Shown: positions 1 to 10,607, counted from the first letter of the stretch. The stretch: DNA of 64,000 nt from Nannochloropsis oceanica (GCA_004519485.1 CP038118.1:372001-436000), one strand, 5' to 3'. Made by a program: numbers and translations. Notes: generated by a model not told the origin, from the letters alone.

Positions 1-657
1 TGAGAGCGCGTATTGCAGACGTCGGCCAATATACCCACACCAGTCCCCGTCCCTCGGAAGCAAATAGAACAGCCGGGATCTGCAGAGAAGGGTCAAATCG
101 TCGGCCTGTGGGGAAACCCAAAAAAACGAAGGACTCCTTGATTGGACACACTCACACACACGCGTCATTGCCTTCTGTGTCTGTCCGTCTTTATAGAGGT
201 AGCTGGCGATGCGAGTACCACACGTAGATCACGCGACATACACTTGCGAATGGCAGCGATAACGTACGAGCGGAGGGGCAGGCAGGGAAGCACAGAAAAG
301 CGCAGTTAATGCCGTGACGTTTGGGGCCGTTAGATTTTGAAAATCGGGTTTTAGTTGGTTCATAGGCATTTTTTTTCTTCCCGTCCAATGGGCAATAGGG
401 TGTCAGCATCCTATTGAATGGCAATGTAGATCGCATACTTGAGAGAACCCAGGCATCAAATGCCTACGCATGTCCTTGCTGTACCGAGGGTCATTAGCTT
501 TCATCGCAGCTTGAGCTTGTGCTTCGCTGCGAGTCGACTCCATGGTGTGGTTCAGCAGTGATTCTTTTTCGTGGCTTACGAAAAAGGGCATGTCCTGGAG
601 AATGAGCTTCTGTTTCCTTTCAAGCTGTCAATAGCTTGTCCGTGTCAAGAAAGCGAG
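1..657 (-). promoter_or_regulatory. Promoter and leader of a fifth dynamin-like gene lying left of the window
   Basis: Read on the minus strand this is the same promoter/leader DNA found before the four dynamin-like genes in the window. A TATAAAG box lies at 189-195 (reverse complement), and the conserved 62-codon ORF of the promoters lies at 403-591 on the minus strand. Base 1 corresponds to base 11637 in front of the type II gene at 11708. The inverted repeat is therefore cut by the window edge and another minus-strand dynamin-like gene, probably type II, should begin just to the left. What is seen is the repeat identity; the gene itself is inferred. Confidence 0.75.
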
Positions 658-1030
658 CAGTTGTCAAGCAAATACCACGTTTGGAGCAGTGAAAATATAG
701 TTCTTTGTTGTTTACAGCAGCGACACTATATACGCGGTCGGCAGTTGTAAGGGTGCATAATAGTTTACATTCTTCTTCCAGTTGGTGTGTGCATGTTATA
801 TATCCTGTCTCTTCCCTCTTGAAGGCCGTCTTGTTGTTTTTTACTTCATCATCCGTTTGGGGATAAATCGTCTTTCTATCCCTGTCTGCCTCCCTTTTTC
901 ATTGCATCCGCTTTGACATTGTCTCTGTCTGTTTCTGTCTGCCGCTGTATGCCACTCTTTGTCATGACCTCCCCCTCTTCATCATTGTCTCTGTTTCGCA
1001 TCCTTTACCTCGCATTTTCCTCTTTGTTTC

Positions 1031-1168
1031 TTCGCTTTCTTACAACGTATTGAACTTCTTCATCAAATCTATCAAAGACGCCGCCATGTGACATACGCAC
1101 GCAGCACAGGCTTGCACAACCTCTCTAATCGACGTCCGAAATAAACCATGCGCATGCGCCATCGTCGA
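1031..1168 (-). pseudogene. Internally deleted relic of a type II dynamin 3' end (left copy)
   Basis: Inverted copy of 10470-10607, downstream of the frameshifted type I gene. Read on the minus strand it joins a stretch like the type II stalk segment around LFRKSVREV directly to the type II C-terminus around SLTDLMKK. About 0.6 kb of coding sequence is missing between the two. Confidence 0.65.
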
Positions 1169-1280
1169 TCGACTTGCTGTCGGCTTACTTGTATAAAAAT
1201 ATCTATGTTGATAATAAGTATACATACATACCAACGGTGCAATCCTGAGAATCCCTGCCAACACTTAACTCCGACTCAAC

Positions 1281-3603
1281 CTACGACAGCAAGTCCAACC
1301 TGCCCATCACCTCCTCCAACGCTGCCTTGCGCATAGCGCGCTGCTGGCGGCTCTGTTCGGCCCACAGCTCTTCAGACATGAGCGCGCGGAGCTTGATATC
1401 GTCGTTATACTTGGCCGCCACGACAGACATCAGATCATGCCTGAACTCATTGATCATAACGTTCCTCGTATTCGTCGGAATCGCATAGAATACACGCCGC
1501 AGTAGCAACTGCACATAGTAATGAAGCGTGCACTGCATCACCTGCAGCTCTCTCGAGTGGCTCGACTGCAAAAACACCTTGCCACTTTTGCTCCTCCCCA
1601 GCCCCCCCCTCTCCCCCCGCCCCCCCTCCAGCCCCCCCCTCCACCCCGAGCGCATCCCACATGTCATCCGCCTCCATCCTCCCCGCACTCTCTCCTCTCT
1701 CGTTGGCCGCCACATTCTTCTCAATTTGTTGTGAAATGAACGCCAAATCCACTTCATCGACAAAATTCCAATTCAGCTCCGCTTCTAACAGCCTCCCCAC
1801 CAACCTTTCTGCCTCTTCCTTCTTCGCCGCCTGTACCTGCGTCACATCCCTCATCAACGCCTCAAGCAGCCGCGTATACGGCCTGAACCTCTCCCCCACC
1901 AGCTCCTGCGCCGTGTACTGAAGCATATCGTCCATATCCTGGATCACCCCCCTCGCATACACTCGCAACACAGGGAAAACCAACTCACGAATCGCCTTCC
2001 TAAAGACAGGATGCATCAGATAATTCGCATTCGCAATCACCCCCCTAAACTCCCCCATCTCCTTATTCAACCACTCAGCCACCTCTGCAGATGTATAGCT
2101 AGGCAACGCCCTCCTGGCCTCGGCCTCCCTCCCTTCCACTGCAAGTTGGTATCGAGGCCCCAGATTAAGCTTGCGGTCTTGCCGCGAACTACTGTTGTCG
2201 GCCAACTCCTTCACATCAAACATAACGAAGGTCATCTCCGAACACAGCCTACTAAACACGTCCTCAAACTGATCAAAAACAACAGCAGGGGCCACCGGAT
2301 GTCCTTGCGCCTTACTCATGTGCTTCTGCTGGTGCGCGTGCTGGTGATGGTACTGCTCCTGGTGGAGGTCTGCGCTCAACTCCTCAATCTCTGTTCGTAT
2401 CGCCTGGCTCAGCTCTGGAAGGCGCTGTGTGATACCATTCTTCTGATAATTCAATACCAACGACTTGAGAGAGGCCAATCCCCACCTCTCCTGTCGTAGA
2501 CCTTTCAGCAAGGGGTTGGACGAGAAGAAGGCATGTTCAAATTGCATAACTTCCTGTCGATTAGCCGCAGAGTTGTTGGGGTCCGCGGCACAGACGGCCA
2601 CATAACCCAGTGGAAGGACAAGGGGCTTGTTGCTGTTCATTTGCAGCTTTTCGACGATCCCCATGTCTTTGGTGACCAGGTGTGCTTTGGTCACGACCCC
2701 GATAGTGCGCTTGGAAGCAGGGTCGAGGCGCTTGGCGAGATGGATGATGTCAGCATGGTCAAACACGTCCTTGATTGACAGAACGGCCAAAATGAGCTTG
2801 TTGGGATCCTCATCTTCCTCTAAAACGCGGCGAAGATAAGCTTCTTGTGCAGCGTCGGGCGGACAGCTGAAAGCAGGGAAGTCAATGATGGTGTAGGTGG
2901 GGCCGGAGGGACGCACGACGCGCACATATATCAACCCAGCACTACTCTCGGTGATCGACTCGCTATGGCGATCTGGCATGTAGCGTGATGGTTGCTCAAC
3001 GTACACTCTCTCCTCTTCCTCGATGGTGGCATCCGAGGCCTCATCTTTGTCTTCCATAAAATGACCTGTAGCCGGTCGGAAGCTTCCAGCCACGTTCATC
3101 TGCTCGTTGAGTTTGACAAGCGCCGCAGGCAAATCAGCCGCGTTTTCCAGACGCTTCGTATTTTGCTTGAATAGAGGGTCACTGCCACTGACGAGGACAT
3201 ATTCCTTGACGCAGGTGGGATCGCAGACAATCTTGACCTTGACAGGGCGTCGCAGCCCGCTTGCCCGTGACAAAGGCACGCCAGTCAGGGATTCGAGGAC
3301 GGTGGACTTGCCCGCGCCCTGCATGCCGATGGCCACGATGCCCGATGCTTGCACGGTAATGGGGAGTACCTTTTTAATGTCGTCGATCAGATCCGTCTTT
3401 TCCGTCAAGTGCGTCTCCAGGCTGGTCAAGTCCGTGGGAGTGGCGTCGAGGGACTTGCCCCGCGACTTTGACCTGCCCGAGCGAAACATGGTGAGATTGC
3501 AATGGACTGTGTATACTGTGGAGGTGTGTGGGAGCAGCAGAGTTGGGGTCAGTGGTATGGCGGCACGGTCAGCGGCAGAGAACGAGCTGTCGTACGTCGA
3601 CAT
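1281..3603 (-). pseudogene. Type I dynamin-like GTPase, frameshifted copy
   Basis: Minus-strand copy of the intact gene at 8036-10357, nearly identical along its length. Translation from the ATG at 3603 follows the intact protein up to the Gly-rich linker, where the tract at 1602-1609 has eight G on the coding strand against seven in the intact copy. The frame then shifts and ends at 1447, replacing the GTPase-effector-type C-terminus with about 50 unrelated residues; the correct C-terminal frame is still open at 1281-1763. A homopolymer error in the sequence or assembly would look the same, so the break may not be real. The P-loop is intact and the other GTPase motifs are degenerate, as in the sister copy. 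An alternative start is the ATG with better context 38 codons downstream. Confidence 0.85.
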
Positions 3604-4064
3604 TCTTGTCGGCTGTGTGGCTTGTGGCTGGGGTGGTGTGTGTGGGTACGAGTGAGAGCGCGTATTGCAGACGTCGGCCAATATACCCACACCAGTCCCC
3701 GTCCCTCGGAAGCAAATAGAACAGCCGGGATCTGCAGAGAAGGGTCAAATCGTCGGCCTGTGGGGAAACCCAAAAAAACGAAGGACTCCTTGATTGGACA
3801 CACTCACACACACGCGTCATTGCCTTCTGTGTCTGTCCGTCTTTATAGAGGTAGCTGGCGATGCGAGTACCACACGTAGATCACGCGACATACACTTGCG
3901 AACGGCAGCGATAACGTACGAGCGGAGGGGCAGGCAGGGAAGCACAGAAAAGCGCAGTTAATGCCGTGACGTTTGGGGCCGTTAGATTTTGAAAATCGGG
4001 TTTTAGTTGGTTCATAGGCATTTTTTTTCTTCCCGTCCAATGGGCAATAGGGTGTCAGCATCCT
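3604..4064 (-). promoter_or_regulatory. Promoter and leader of the left type I dynamin
   Basis: Matches the promoters of the other copies but stops at 4064, where it meets the plus-oriented promoter of the next gene. A TATAAAG box is at 3841-3847 on the minus strand. The leader carries an upstream ORF (3569-3820, minus) whose ATG is the first after the TATA box and which overlaps the main start. Confidence 0.6.
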
Positions 4065-4759
4065 CGCTTTCTTGACACGGACAAGCTATTGACAGCTTGA
4101 AAGGAAACAGAAGCTCATTCTCCAGGACATGCCCTTTTTCGTAAGCCACGAAAAAGAATCACTGCTGAACCACACCATGGAGTCGACTCGCAGCGAAGCA
4201 CAAGCTCAAGCTGCGATGAAAGCTAATGACCCTCGGTACAGCAAGGACATGCGTAGGCATTTGGTGCCTGGGTTCTCTCAAGTATGCGATCTACATTGCC
4301 ATTCAATAGGATGCTGACACCCTATTGCCCATTGGACGGGAAAAAAAAAATTGCCTATGAACCAACTAAAACCCGATTTCAAAATCTAACGGCCCCAAAC
4401 GTCACGGCATTAACTGCGCTTTTCTGTGCTTCCCTGCCTGCCCCTCCGCTCGTACGTTATCGCTGCCATTCGCAAGTGTATGTCGCGTGATCTACGTGTG
4501 GTACTCGCATCGCCAGCTACCTCTATAAAGACGGACAGACACAGAAGGCAATGGCGCGTGTGTGTGAGTGTGTCCAATCAAGGAGTCCTTCGTTTTTTTG
4601 GGTTTCCCCACAGGCCGACGATTTGACCCTTCTCTGCAGATCCCGGCTGTTCTATTTGCTTCCGAGGGACGGGGACTGGTGTGGGTATATTGGCCGACGT
4701 CTGCAATACGCGCTCTCACTCGTACCCACATACACCACCCCAGCCACAAGCCACACAGC
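3612..4759. repeat. Promoter palindrome: 453-bp inverted arms around a 243-bp loop
   Basis: The promoter/leader at 3612-4064 (minus) and 4308-4759 (plus) are inverted copies separated by 4065-4307. The loop contains most of the conserved 62-codon promoter ORF. Such a long near-perfect palindrome can extrude or be cut during replication, which fits the observed inversion and amplification history. Confidence 0.85.
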
Positions 4760-4788
4760 AGTCTAAGAATCCAGCTACACACCAAGAG
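4065..4788 (+). promoter_or_regulatory. Promoter and leader of the left type II dynamin
   Basis: Full-length version of the shared promoter. The TATAAAG box is at 4524-4530. The first ATG downstream opens a 71-codon upstream ORF (4551-4766) that ends 22 bases before the main ATG at 4789, in contrast to type I leaders, where it overlaps the main start. The 62-codon ORF is at 4129-4317, upstream of the TATA box. Confidence 0.6.
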
Positions 4789-6945
4789 ATGGCATCGGTA
4801 CTGTCGGCAGAGACAAAGGGTGCCGTCTCTCTCCGGCGGCTTTCCTGGGGCAGTCAATCGGGCAAAGATGCCTTCGATACTAGCGGGCGCGAACGTAAGG
4901 GCTCCGTCGACGCGGCAATGGGATGGGAACTTGACGTACTCGAGGCCCCCCTCCAGGCCAAGACAGACTTCATCGACGACCTCTCCATCCTCTGGCCTCT
5001 TAACAAACAAGTCAAAGCCCCGGGAATCATCGTCATGGGTGCCCACGGTGCCGGCAAATCTTCGATCCTGCATGCCTTGACAGGGATGCCTTTCCCGCAT
5101 TCCTCTGCCTCGGACAGCACTAGGCGCCCCATCAAGATGCAGATCTCCTCCGATCCCACCACCGAGGCAACCTACGCCCTGGTCAGCACCGTCGATCCTG
5201 CTTGCTCCCCGGACAAGACCAGCACCCAGCGTGTCTCTAAGCTGGAGGACCTGTCCCGTGTGCTCGCCAAATTGAACGGAGACACAGAGAGGCGGATTGG
5301 GGAAGAGGAGAGGGGACAGGCGATCTATGTCAAGGTGGTACGGCCTTCGGGAACGGCGTATACGGTGGTGGATTTGCCGGGAGTGGATGAAAAAGATCCG
5401 GAATCCGTCCGTGTGGCGGAGGAGTTTATGCGTGATGAACCCAACAGCCTGATTTTGGTGGTACTGCCCTTGGTAGATGTGTTTGAGCGGGCGTTTCCCA
5501 TGGCGTTGGCCAAGAGGGTTGACCCGGAGAGTCGGCGAACCATCGGGGTGGTGACCAAGACAGACCTTGTTTAAAAAGAGATGGAGGCAGTGGAGAAGCT
5601 TCAAATGACCAGCCATACAGGCGTAAGTCTTCCTTTAGGGTATATTGCTGTGCGTTTGGCCAACGAGAAGGAGAAGCATAAGACTCGCAAGCAATTATTG
5701 GAGAAGGAGCATGCCCTTTTCACGACCAACCCGTTGCTGGCAGGCTTGAGGCCGGAAAGATGGGGCTCGGTGACATTGAAGAAATTAATTGTGGATTACC
5801 AGTGCAATGCCATCGGGCACCTTGTTCCGGATGTCTGTCGTCGGCTGCATGCAGAGCTACGGGAGCTGGAGAAAGAGGAGGAGGAGGAGGCTGCGGCAGA
5901 GCCGGAAGGGAAGAAGGGGATGGGAGGAAAGCTGCTGTCCGACCATCAAGAATTCTTCAGGAAGCTTTGCACGGATGCGAATAGCCTGGGTTTTGAAATT
6001 GGGGAGTTGGCTCTGAGCAGTGACACCCGGAAGGATCGACAGCTCAACTTAGGTGCCCGTCTGACAGGTGCGATCAAAAAGCATGAAGAGGAGGCGCGGA
6101 GAGCCTTGCCGGCAGCTGTTGCAGGCAAGGTGGGCCCTTGGTTGAACCCGTCAGAGGGGGAGGTAGAAGGGACGACTACTGAGCCGCGGGTATATGTGAG
6201 CCGGGAGACGATGTCGCATGATTTGTTTCGGAAGTCGGTGAGGGAGGTGTGCGGCCCTGTGCTGCGTGCGTATGCCACTGCCCTGCTTGGAGAGGCGACC
6301 CTGCAGTTGAAGGAAGTGACGCATGTGCTGGTGCAGGAGAAATTCCAGGAGTTCCCGTGGTTGGTCGAGAGTGTGAAGCATGAGATTAACTTGCTCTTGC
6401 AGAAGAAGAAAGGGGAAGCAGAGAGGGTGCTTGGTCGGATTGTGGCCTCCGAGATGAACTGGTGCTTCTTGAATGAGGCGGATCTGAATGCCGTCGAACG
6501 AGAAGTAGCTCTTAATATGGCGGGTAAGTCCGGGGGGGGGCTGGGGTTTGGAAAGGTGGCGCCGTCGGGAGAGCAGCCAAATCAACAGTTGCACTGGTCG
6601 GCGGAGATGTCGGAGGTGCTGAGTCCGAGTGAGCGAGACGTGGGAAGAAATGGTTTGAGTCGAGTTGACTCGACGAGGGATACGCGTATGCGGGAGTTGG
6701 CGTTGGATGCCTATGTGCGCTTGTTGTTGCGACGGGTGTTTTACGCAATTCCTATGAACATTCGAAACGTGATTTTGAATGAGTTTAGGCGTGATTTGGT
6801 GTCCATGGTAGCGGAGAAATATAACGATGAAACGAAGCTTCGTACGGTCATGTCGGAGGAGTTGTGGAAGATCCAACAGCGACAGCAAAGGGTGGAACGA
6901 AAGGCGTCTTTGACAGATTTGATGAAGAAGTTGGACATGTTGTAA
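4789..6945 (+). pseudogene. Type II dynamin-like GTPase with a nonsense codon
   Basis: Copy of the intact gene at 11708-13864, with few differences. A C-to-T change at 5572 turns the Gln codon at residue 262 into TAA, just after the G4 motif TKTD. The product would be a bare GTPase core of 261 residues. The downstream frame stays open to the normal stop at 6945, so the mutation is young or the copy is still under gene conversion. The upstream part keeps all GTPase motifs. Translation could restart at the ATG at 5581 to give the stalk and C-terminal region alone, but nothing supports this. The sequence at the stop is not in register with a known slippery heptamer. Confidence 0.88.
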
Positions 6946-6965
6946 GGGAGCGATAACGCTAGAAA

Positions 6966-7330
6966 AGGAAAATGCGAGGTAAAGGATGCGAAACAGAGAC
7001 AATGATGAAGAGGGGGAGGTCATGACAAAGAGTGGCATACAGCGGCAGACAGAAACAGACAGAGACAATGTCAAAGCGGATGCAATGAAAAAGGGAGGCA
7101 GACAGGGATAGAAAGACGATTTATCCCCAAACGGATGATGAAGTAAAAAACAACAAGACGGCCTTCAAGAGGGAAGAGACAGGATATATAACATGCACAC
7201 ACCAACTGGAAGAAGAATGTAAACTATTATGCACCCTTACAACTGCCGACCGCGTATATAGTGTCGCTGCTGTAAACAACAAAGAACTATATTTTCACTG
7301 CTCCAAACGTGGTATTTGCTTGACAACTGC
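6966..7330 (+). repeat. Array spacer
   Basis: A spacer of about 365 bp, repeated at 10617-10981 and, inverted, at roughly 657-1021. It links the 3' end of one dynamin-like gene to the promoter of the next. It holds no ORF worth calling; it is A/G-rich and contains short cagacaga-type runs. Confidence 0.85.
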
Positions 7331-8035
7331 TCGCTTTCTTGACACGGACAAGCTATTGACAGCTTGAAAGGAAACAGAAGCTCATTCTCCAGGACATGCC
7401 CTTTTTCGTAAGCCACGAAAAAGAATCACTGCTGAACCACACCATGGAGTCGACTCGCAGCGAAGCACAAGCTCAAGCTGCGATGAAAGCTAATGACCCT
7501 CGGTACAGCAAGGACATGCGTAGGCATTTGATGCCTGGGTTCTCTCAAGTATGCGATCTACATTGCCATTCAATAGGATGCTGACACCCTATTGCCCATT
7601 GGACGGGAAAAAAAAAAATGCCTATGAACCAACTAAAACCCGATTTTCAAAATCTAACGGCCCCAAACGTCACGGCATTAACTGCGCTTTTCTGTGCTTC
7701 CCTGCCTGCCCCTCCGCTCGTACGTTATCGCTGCCATTCGCAAGTGTATGTCGCGTGATCTACGTGTGGTACTCGCATCGCCAGCTACCTCTATAAAGAC
7801 GGACAGACACAGAAGGCAATGACGCGTGTGTGTGAGTGTGTCCAATCAAGGAGTCCTTCGTTTTTTTGGGTTTCCCCACAGGCCGACGATTTGACCCTTC
7901 TCTGCAGATCCCGGCTGTTCTATTTGCTTCCGAGGGACGGGGACTGGTGTGGGTATATTGGCCGACGTCTGCAATACGCGCTCTCACTCGTACCCACACA
8001 CACCACCCCAGCCACAAGCCATACAGCCGACAAGA
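7331..8035 (+). promoter_or_regulatory. Promoter and leader of the intact type I dynamin
   Basis: Shared array promoter. A TATAAAG box is at 7792-7798. The first ATG after it (7819) opens an 83-codon upstream ORF ending at 8070, overlapping the main ATG at 8036 in another frame, which would be expected to lower translation of the main ORF. Upstream of the TATA box is a 62-codon ORF (7396-7584) present in every copy. After about 450 bp of near identity, type I and type II leaders part abruptly a few bases before the start codons. Confidence 0.6.
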
Positions 8036-10357
8036 ATGTCGACGTACGACAGCTCGTTCTCTGCCGCTGACCGTGCCGCCATACCACTGACCCCAACTCT
8101 GCTGCTGCCACACACCTCCACAGTATACACAGTCCATTGCAATCTCACCATGTTTCGCTCGGGCAGGTCAAAGTCGCGGGGCAAGTCCCTCGACGCCACT
8201 CCCACGGACTTGACCAGCCTGGAGACGCACTTGACGGAAAAGACGGATCTGATCGACGACATTAAAAAGGTACTCCCCATTACCGTGCAAGCATCGGGCA
8301 TCGTGGCCATCGGCATGCAGGGCGCGGGCAAGTCCACCGTCCTCGAATCCCTGACTGGCGTGCCTTTGTCACGGGCAAGCGGGCTGCGACGCCCTGTCAA
8401 GGTCAAGATTGTCTGCGATCCCACCTGCGTCAAGGAATATGTCCTCGTCAGTGGCAGTGACCCTCTATTCAAGCAAAATACGAAGCGTCTGGAAAACGCG
8501 GCTGATTTGCCTGCGGCGCTTGTCAAACTCAACGAGCAGATGAACGTGGCTGGAAGCTTCCGACCGGCTACAGGTCATTTTATGGAAGACAAAGATGAGG
8601 CCTCGGATGCCACCATCGAGGAAGAGGAGAGAGTGTACGTTGAGCAACCATCACGCTACATGCCAGATCGCCATAGCGAGTCGATCACCGAGAGTAGTGC
8701 TGGGTTGATATATGTGCGCGTCGTGCGTCCCTCCGGCCCCACCTACACCATCATTGACTTCCCTGCTTTCAGCTGTCCGCCCGACGCTGCACAAGAAGCT
8801 TATCTTCGCCGCGTTTTAGAGGAAGATGAGGATCCCAACAAGCTCATTTTGGCCGTTCTGTCAATCAAGGACGTGTTTGACCATGCTGACATCATCCATC
8901 TCGCCAAGCGCCTCGACCCTGCTTCCAAGCGCACTATCGGGGTCGTGACCAAAGCACACCTGGTCACCAAAGACATGGGGATCGTCGAAAAGCTGCAAAT
9001 GAACAGCAACAAGCCCCTTGTCCTTCCACTGGGTTATGTGGCCGTCTGTGCCGCGGACCCCAACAACTCTGCGGCTAATCGACAGGAAGTTATGCAATTT
9101 GAACATGCCTTCTTCTCGTCCAACCCCTTGCTGAAAGGTCTACGACAGGAGAGGTGGGGATTGGCCTCTCTCAAGTCGTTGGTATTGAATTATCAGAAGA
9201 ATGGTATCACACAGCGCCTTCCAGAGCTGAGCCAGGCGATACGAACAGAGATTGAGGAGTTGAGCGCAGACCTCCACCAGGAGCAGTACCATCACCAGCA
9301 CGCGCACCAGCAGAAGCACATGAGTAAGGCGCAAGGACATCCGGTGGCCCCTGCTGTTGTTTTTGATCAGTTTGAGGACGTGTTTAGTAGGCTGTGTTCG
9401 GAGATGACCTTCGTTATGTTTGATGTGAAGGAGTTGGCCGACAACAGTAGTTCGCGGCAAGACCGCAAGCTTAATCTGGGGCCTCGATACCAACTTGCAG
9501 TGGAAGGGAGGGAGGCCGAGGCCAGGAGGGCGTTGCCTAGCTATACATCTGCAGAGGTGGCTGAGTGGTTGAATAAGGAGATGGGGGAGTTTAGGGGGGT
9601 GATTGCGAATGCGAATTATCTGATGCATCCTGTCTTTAGGAAGGCGATTCGTGAGTTGGTTTTCCCTGTGTTGCGAGTGTATGCGAGGGGGGTGATCCAG
9701 GATATGGACGATATGCTTCAGTACACGGCGCAGGAGCTGGTGGGGGAGAGGTTCAGGCCGTATACGCGGCTGCTTGAGGCGTTGATGAGGGATGTGACGC
9801 AGGTACAGGCGGCGAAGAAGGAAGAGGCAGAAAGGTTGGTGGGGAGGCTGTTAGAAGCGGAGCTGAATTGGAATTTTGTCGATGAAGTGGATTTGGCGTT
9901 CATTTCACAACAAATTGAGAAGAACGTGGCGGCCAACGAGAGAGGAGAGAGTGCGGGGAGGATGGAGGCGGATGACATGTGGGATGCGCTCGGGGTGGAG
10001 GGGGGGGCTGGAGGGGGGGCGGGGGGAGAGGGGGGGCTGGGGAGGAGCAAAAGTGGCAAGGTGTTTTTGCAGTCGAGCCACTCGAGAGAGCTGCAGGTGA
10101 TGCAGTGCACGCTTCATTACTATGTGCAGTTGCTACTGCGGCGTGTATTCTATGCGATTCCGACGAATACGAGGAACGTTATGATCAATGAGTTCAGGCA
10201 TGATCTGATGTCTGTCGTGGCGGCCAAGTATAACGACGATATCAAGCTCCGCGCGCTCATGTCTGAAGAGCTGTGGGCCGAACAGAGCCGCCAGCAGCGC
10301 GCTATGCGCAAGGCAGCGTTGGAGGAGGTGATGGGCAGGTTGGACTTGCTGTCGTAG
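8036..10357 (+). CDS. Type I dynamin-like GTPase with degenerate GTPase motifs (intact copy)
   Basis: A 773-residue dynamin-superfamily protein of Mx/dynamin build: GTPase domain about 60-330, stalk about 340-640, Gly-rich linker about 645-675, and a GTPase-effector-like C-terminus about 680-773. There is no PH domain, transmembrane segment or Pro-rich tail. The P-loop is present (GMQGAGKST, 93-101). The G2 threonine before RRP is Leu (117), the G3 DxPG is DFPA (241-244) and the G4 TKxD is TKAH (305-308). From the family these changes should weaken or abolish GTP hydrolysis and guanine selectivity. A His-rich loop lies at 414-431. The ATG at 8036 is the first in frame; the one at 8150 (caccATG context) is an alternative. 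Next to it lies an intact type II gene under the same promoter sequence, so the two proteins may work as a pair. The membrane or process they act on is unknown. Confidence 0.85.
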   Translation: MSTYDSSFSAADRAAIPLTPTLLLPHTSTVYTVHCNLTMFRSGRSKSRGKSLDATPTDLTSLETHLTEKTDLIDDIKKVLPITVQASGIVAIGMQGAGKSTVLESLTGVPLSRASGLRRPVKVKIVCDPTCVKEYVLVSGSDPLFKQNTKRLENAADLPAALVKLNEQMNVAGSFRPATGHFMEDKDEASDATIEEEERVYVEQPSRYMPDRHSESITESSAGLIYVRVVRPSGPTYTIIDFPAFSCPPDAAQEAYLRRVLEEDEDPNKLILAVLSIKDVFDHADIIHLAKRLDPASKRTIGVVTKAHLVTKDMGIVEKLQMNSNKPLVLPLGYVAVCAADPNNSAANRQEVMQFEHAFFSSNPLLKGLRQERWGLASLKSLVLNYQKNGITQRLPELSQAIRTEIEELSADLHQEQYHHQHAHQQKHMSKAQGHPVAPAVVFDQFEDVFSRLCSEMTFVMFDVKELADNSSSRQDRKLNLGPRYQLAVEGREAEARRALPSYTSAEVAEWLNKEMGEFRGVIANANYLMHPVFRKAIRELVFPVLRVYARGVIQDMDDMLQYTAQELVGERFRPYTRLLEALMRDVTQVQAAKKEEAERLVGRLLEAELNWNFVDEVDLAFISQQIEKNVAANERGESAGRMEADDMWDALGVEGGAGGGAGGEGGLGRSKSGKVFLQSSHSRELQVMQCTLHYYVQLLLRRVFYAIPTNTRNVMINEFRHDLMSVVAAKYNDDIKLRALMSEELWAEQSRQQRAMRKAALEEVMGRLDLLS

Positions 10358-10469
10358 GTTGAGTCGGAGTTAAGTGTTGGCAGGGATTCTCAGGATTGCA
10401 CCGTTGGTATGTATGTATACTTATTATCAACATAGATATTTTTATACAAGTAAGCCGACAGCAAGTCGA

Positions 10470-10607
10470 TCGACGATGGCGCATGCGCATGGTTTATTTC
10501 GGACGTCGATTAGAGAGGTTGTGCAAGCCTGTGCTGCGTGCGTATGTCACATGGCGACGTCTTTGATAGATTTGATGAAGAAGTTCAATACGTTGTAAGA
10601 AAGCGAA
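10470..10607 (+). pseudogene. Internally deleted relic of a type II dynamin 3' end (right copy)
   Basis: About 110 bp after the type I stop codon, reading LFRTSIREV then SLIDLMKKF. These match the type II stalk (LFRKSVREV) and C-terminus (SLTDLMKK) with some 0.6 kb missing between. It shows that a type II gene once stood here and was lost before the present near-identical units spread, since the inverted copy carries the same relic. Confidence 0.65.

Larger units (their letters stand above)
1..4064. repeat. Left arm of a >4 kb inverted repeat
   Basis: The reverse complement of 1-4064 matches 7575-11637 almost base for base. The arms are 4064 and 4063 bp, and the net one-base difference corresponds to an extra base in one homopolymer. 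The arm carries the type I gene, its 3' pseudogene relic, the shared spacer and parts of two promoters. The inner boundary is sharp: at 4064/4065 the minus-oriented promoter abuts a plus-oriented one. The left end is not reached in the window. Confidence 0.9.
4064..6964 (+). repeat. Direct repeat unit with type II dynamin, first copy
   Basis: This promoter, leader and type II gene unit is repeated in direct orientation at 10982-13883, with only scattered substitutions and single-base length changes in homopolymers. Identity ends abruptly 19 bp after the stop codon: here the sequence joins the array spacer, whereas the second copy runs into unique DNA. Confidence 0.9.

Noticed and set aside
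5566-5580. Programmed frameshifting or read-through at the stop in the left type II copy
   Set aside because: The T/A run is not in the register of a slippery heptamer, and the sister copy has an ordinary Gln codon, so a point mutation explains it.
7949-8035. N-terminal extension MGILADVCNT shared by all array dynamin ORFs
   Set aside because: It begins at GTG, is shared leader DNA identical between protein types that otherwise differ, and ATG codons follow at 8036 and 11708.
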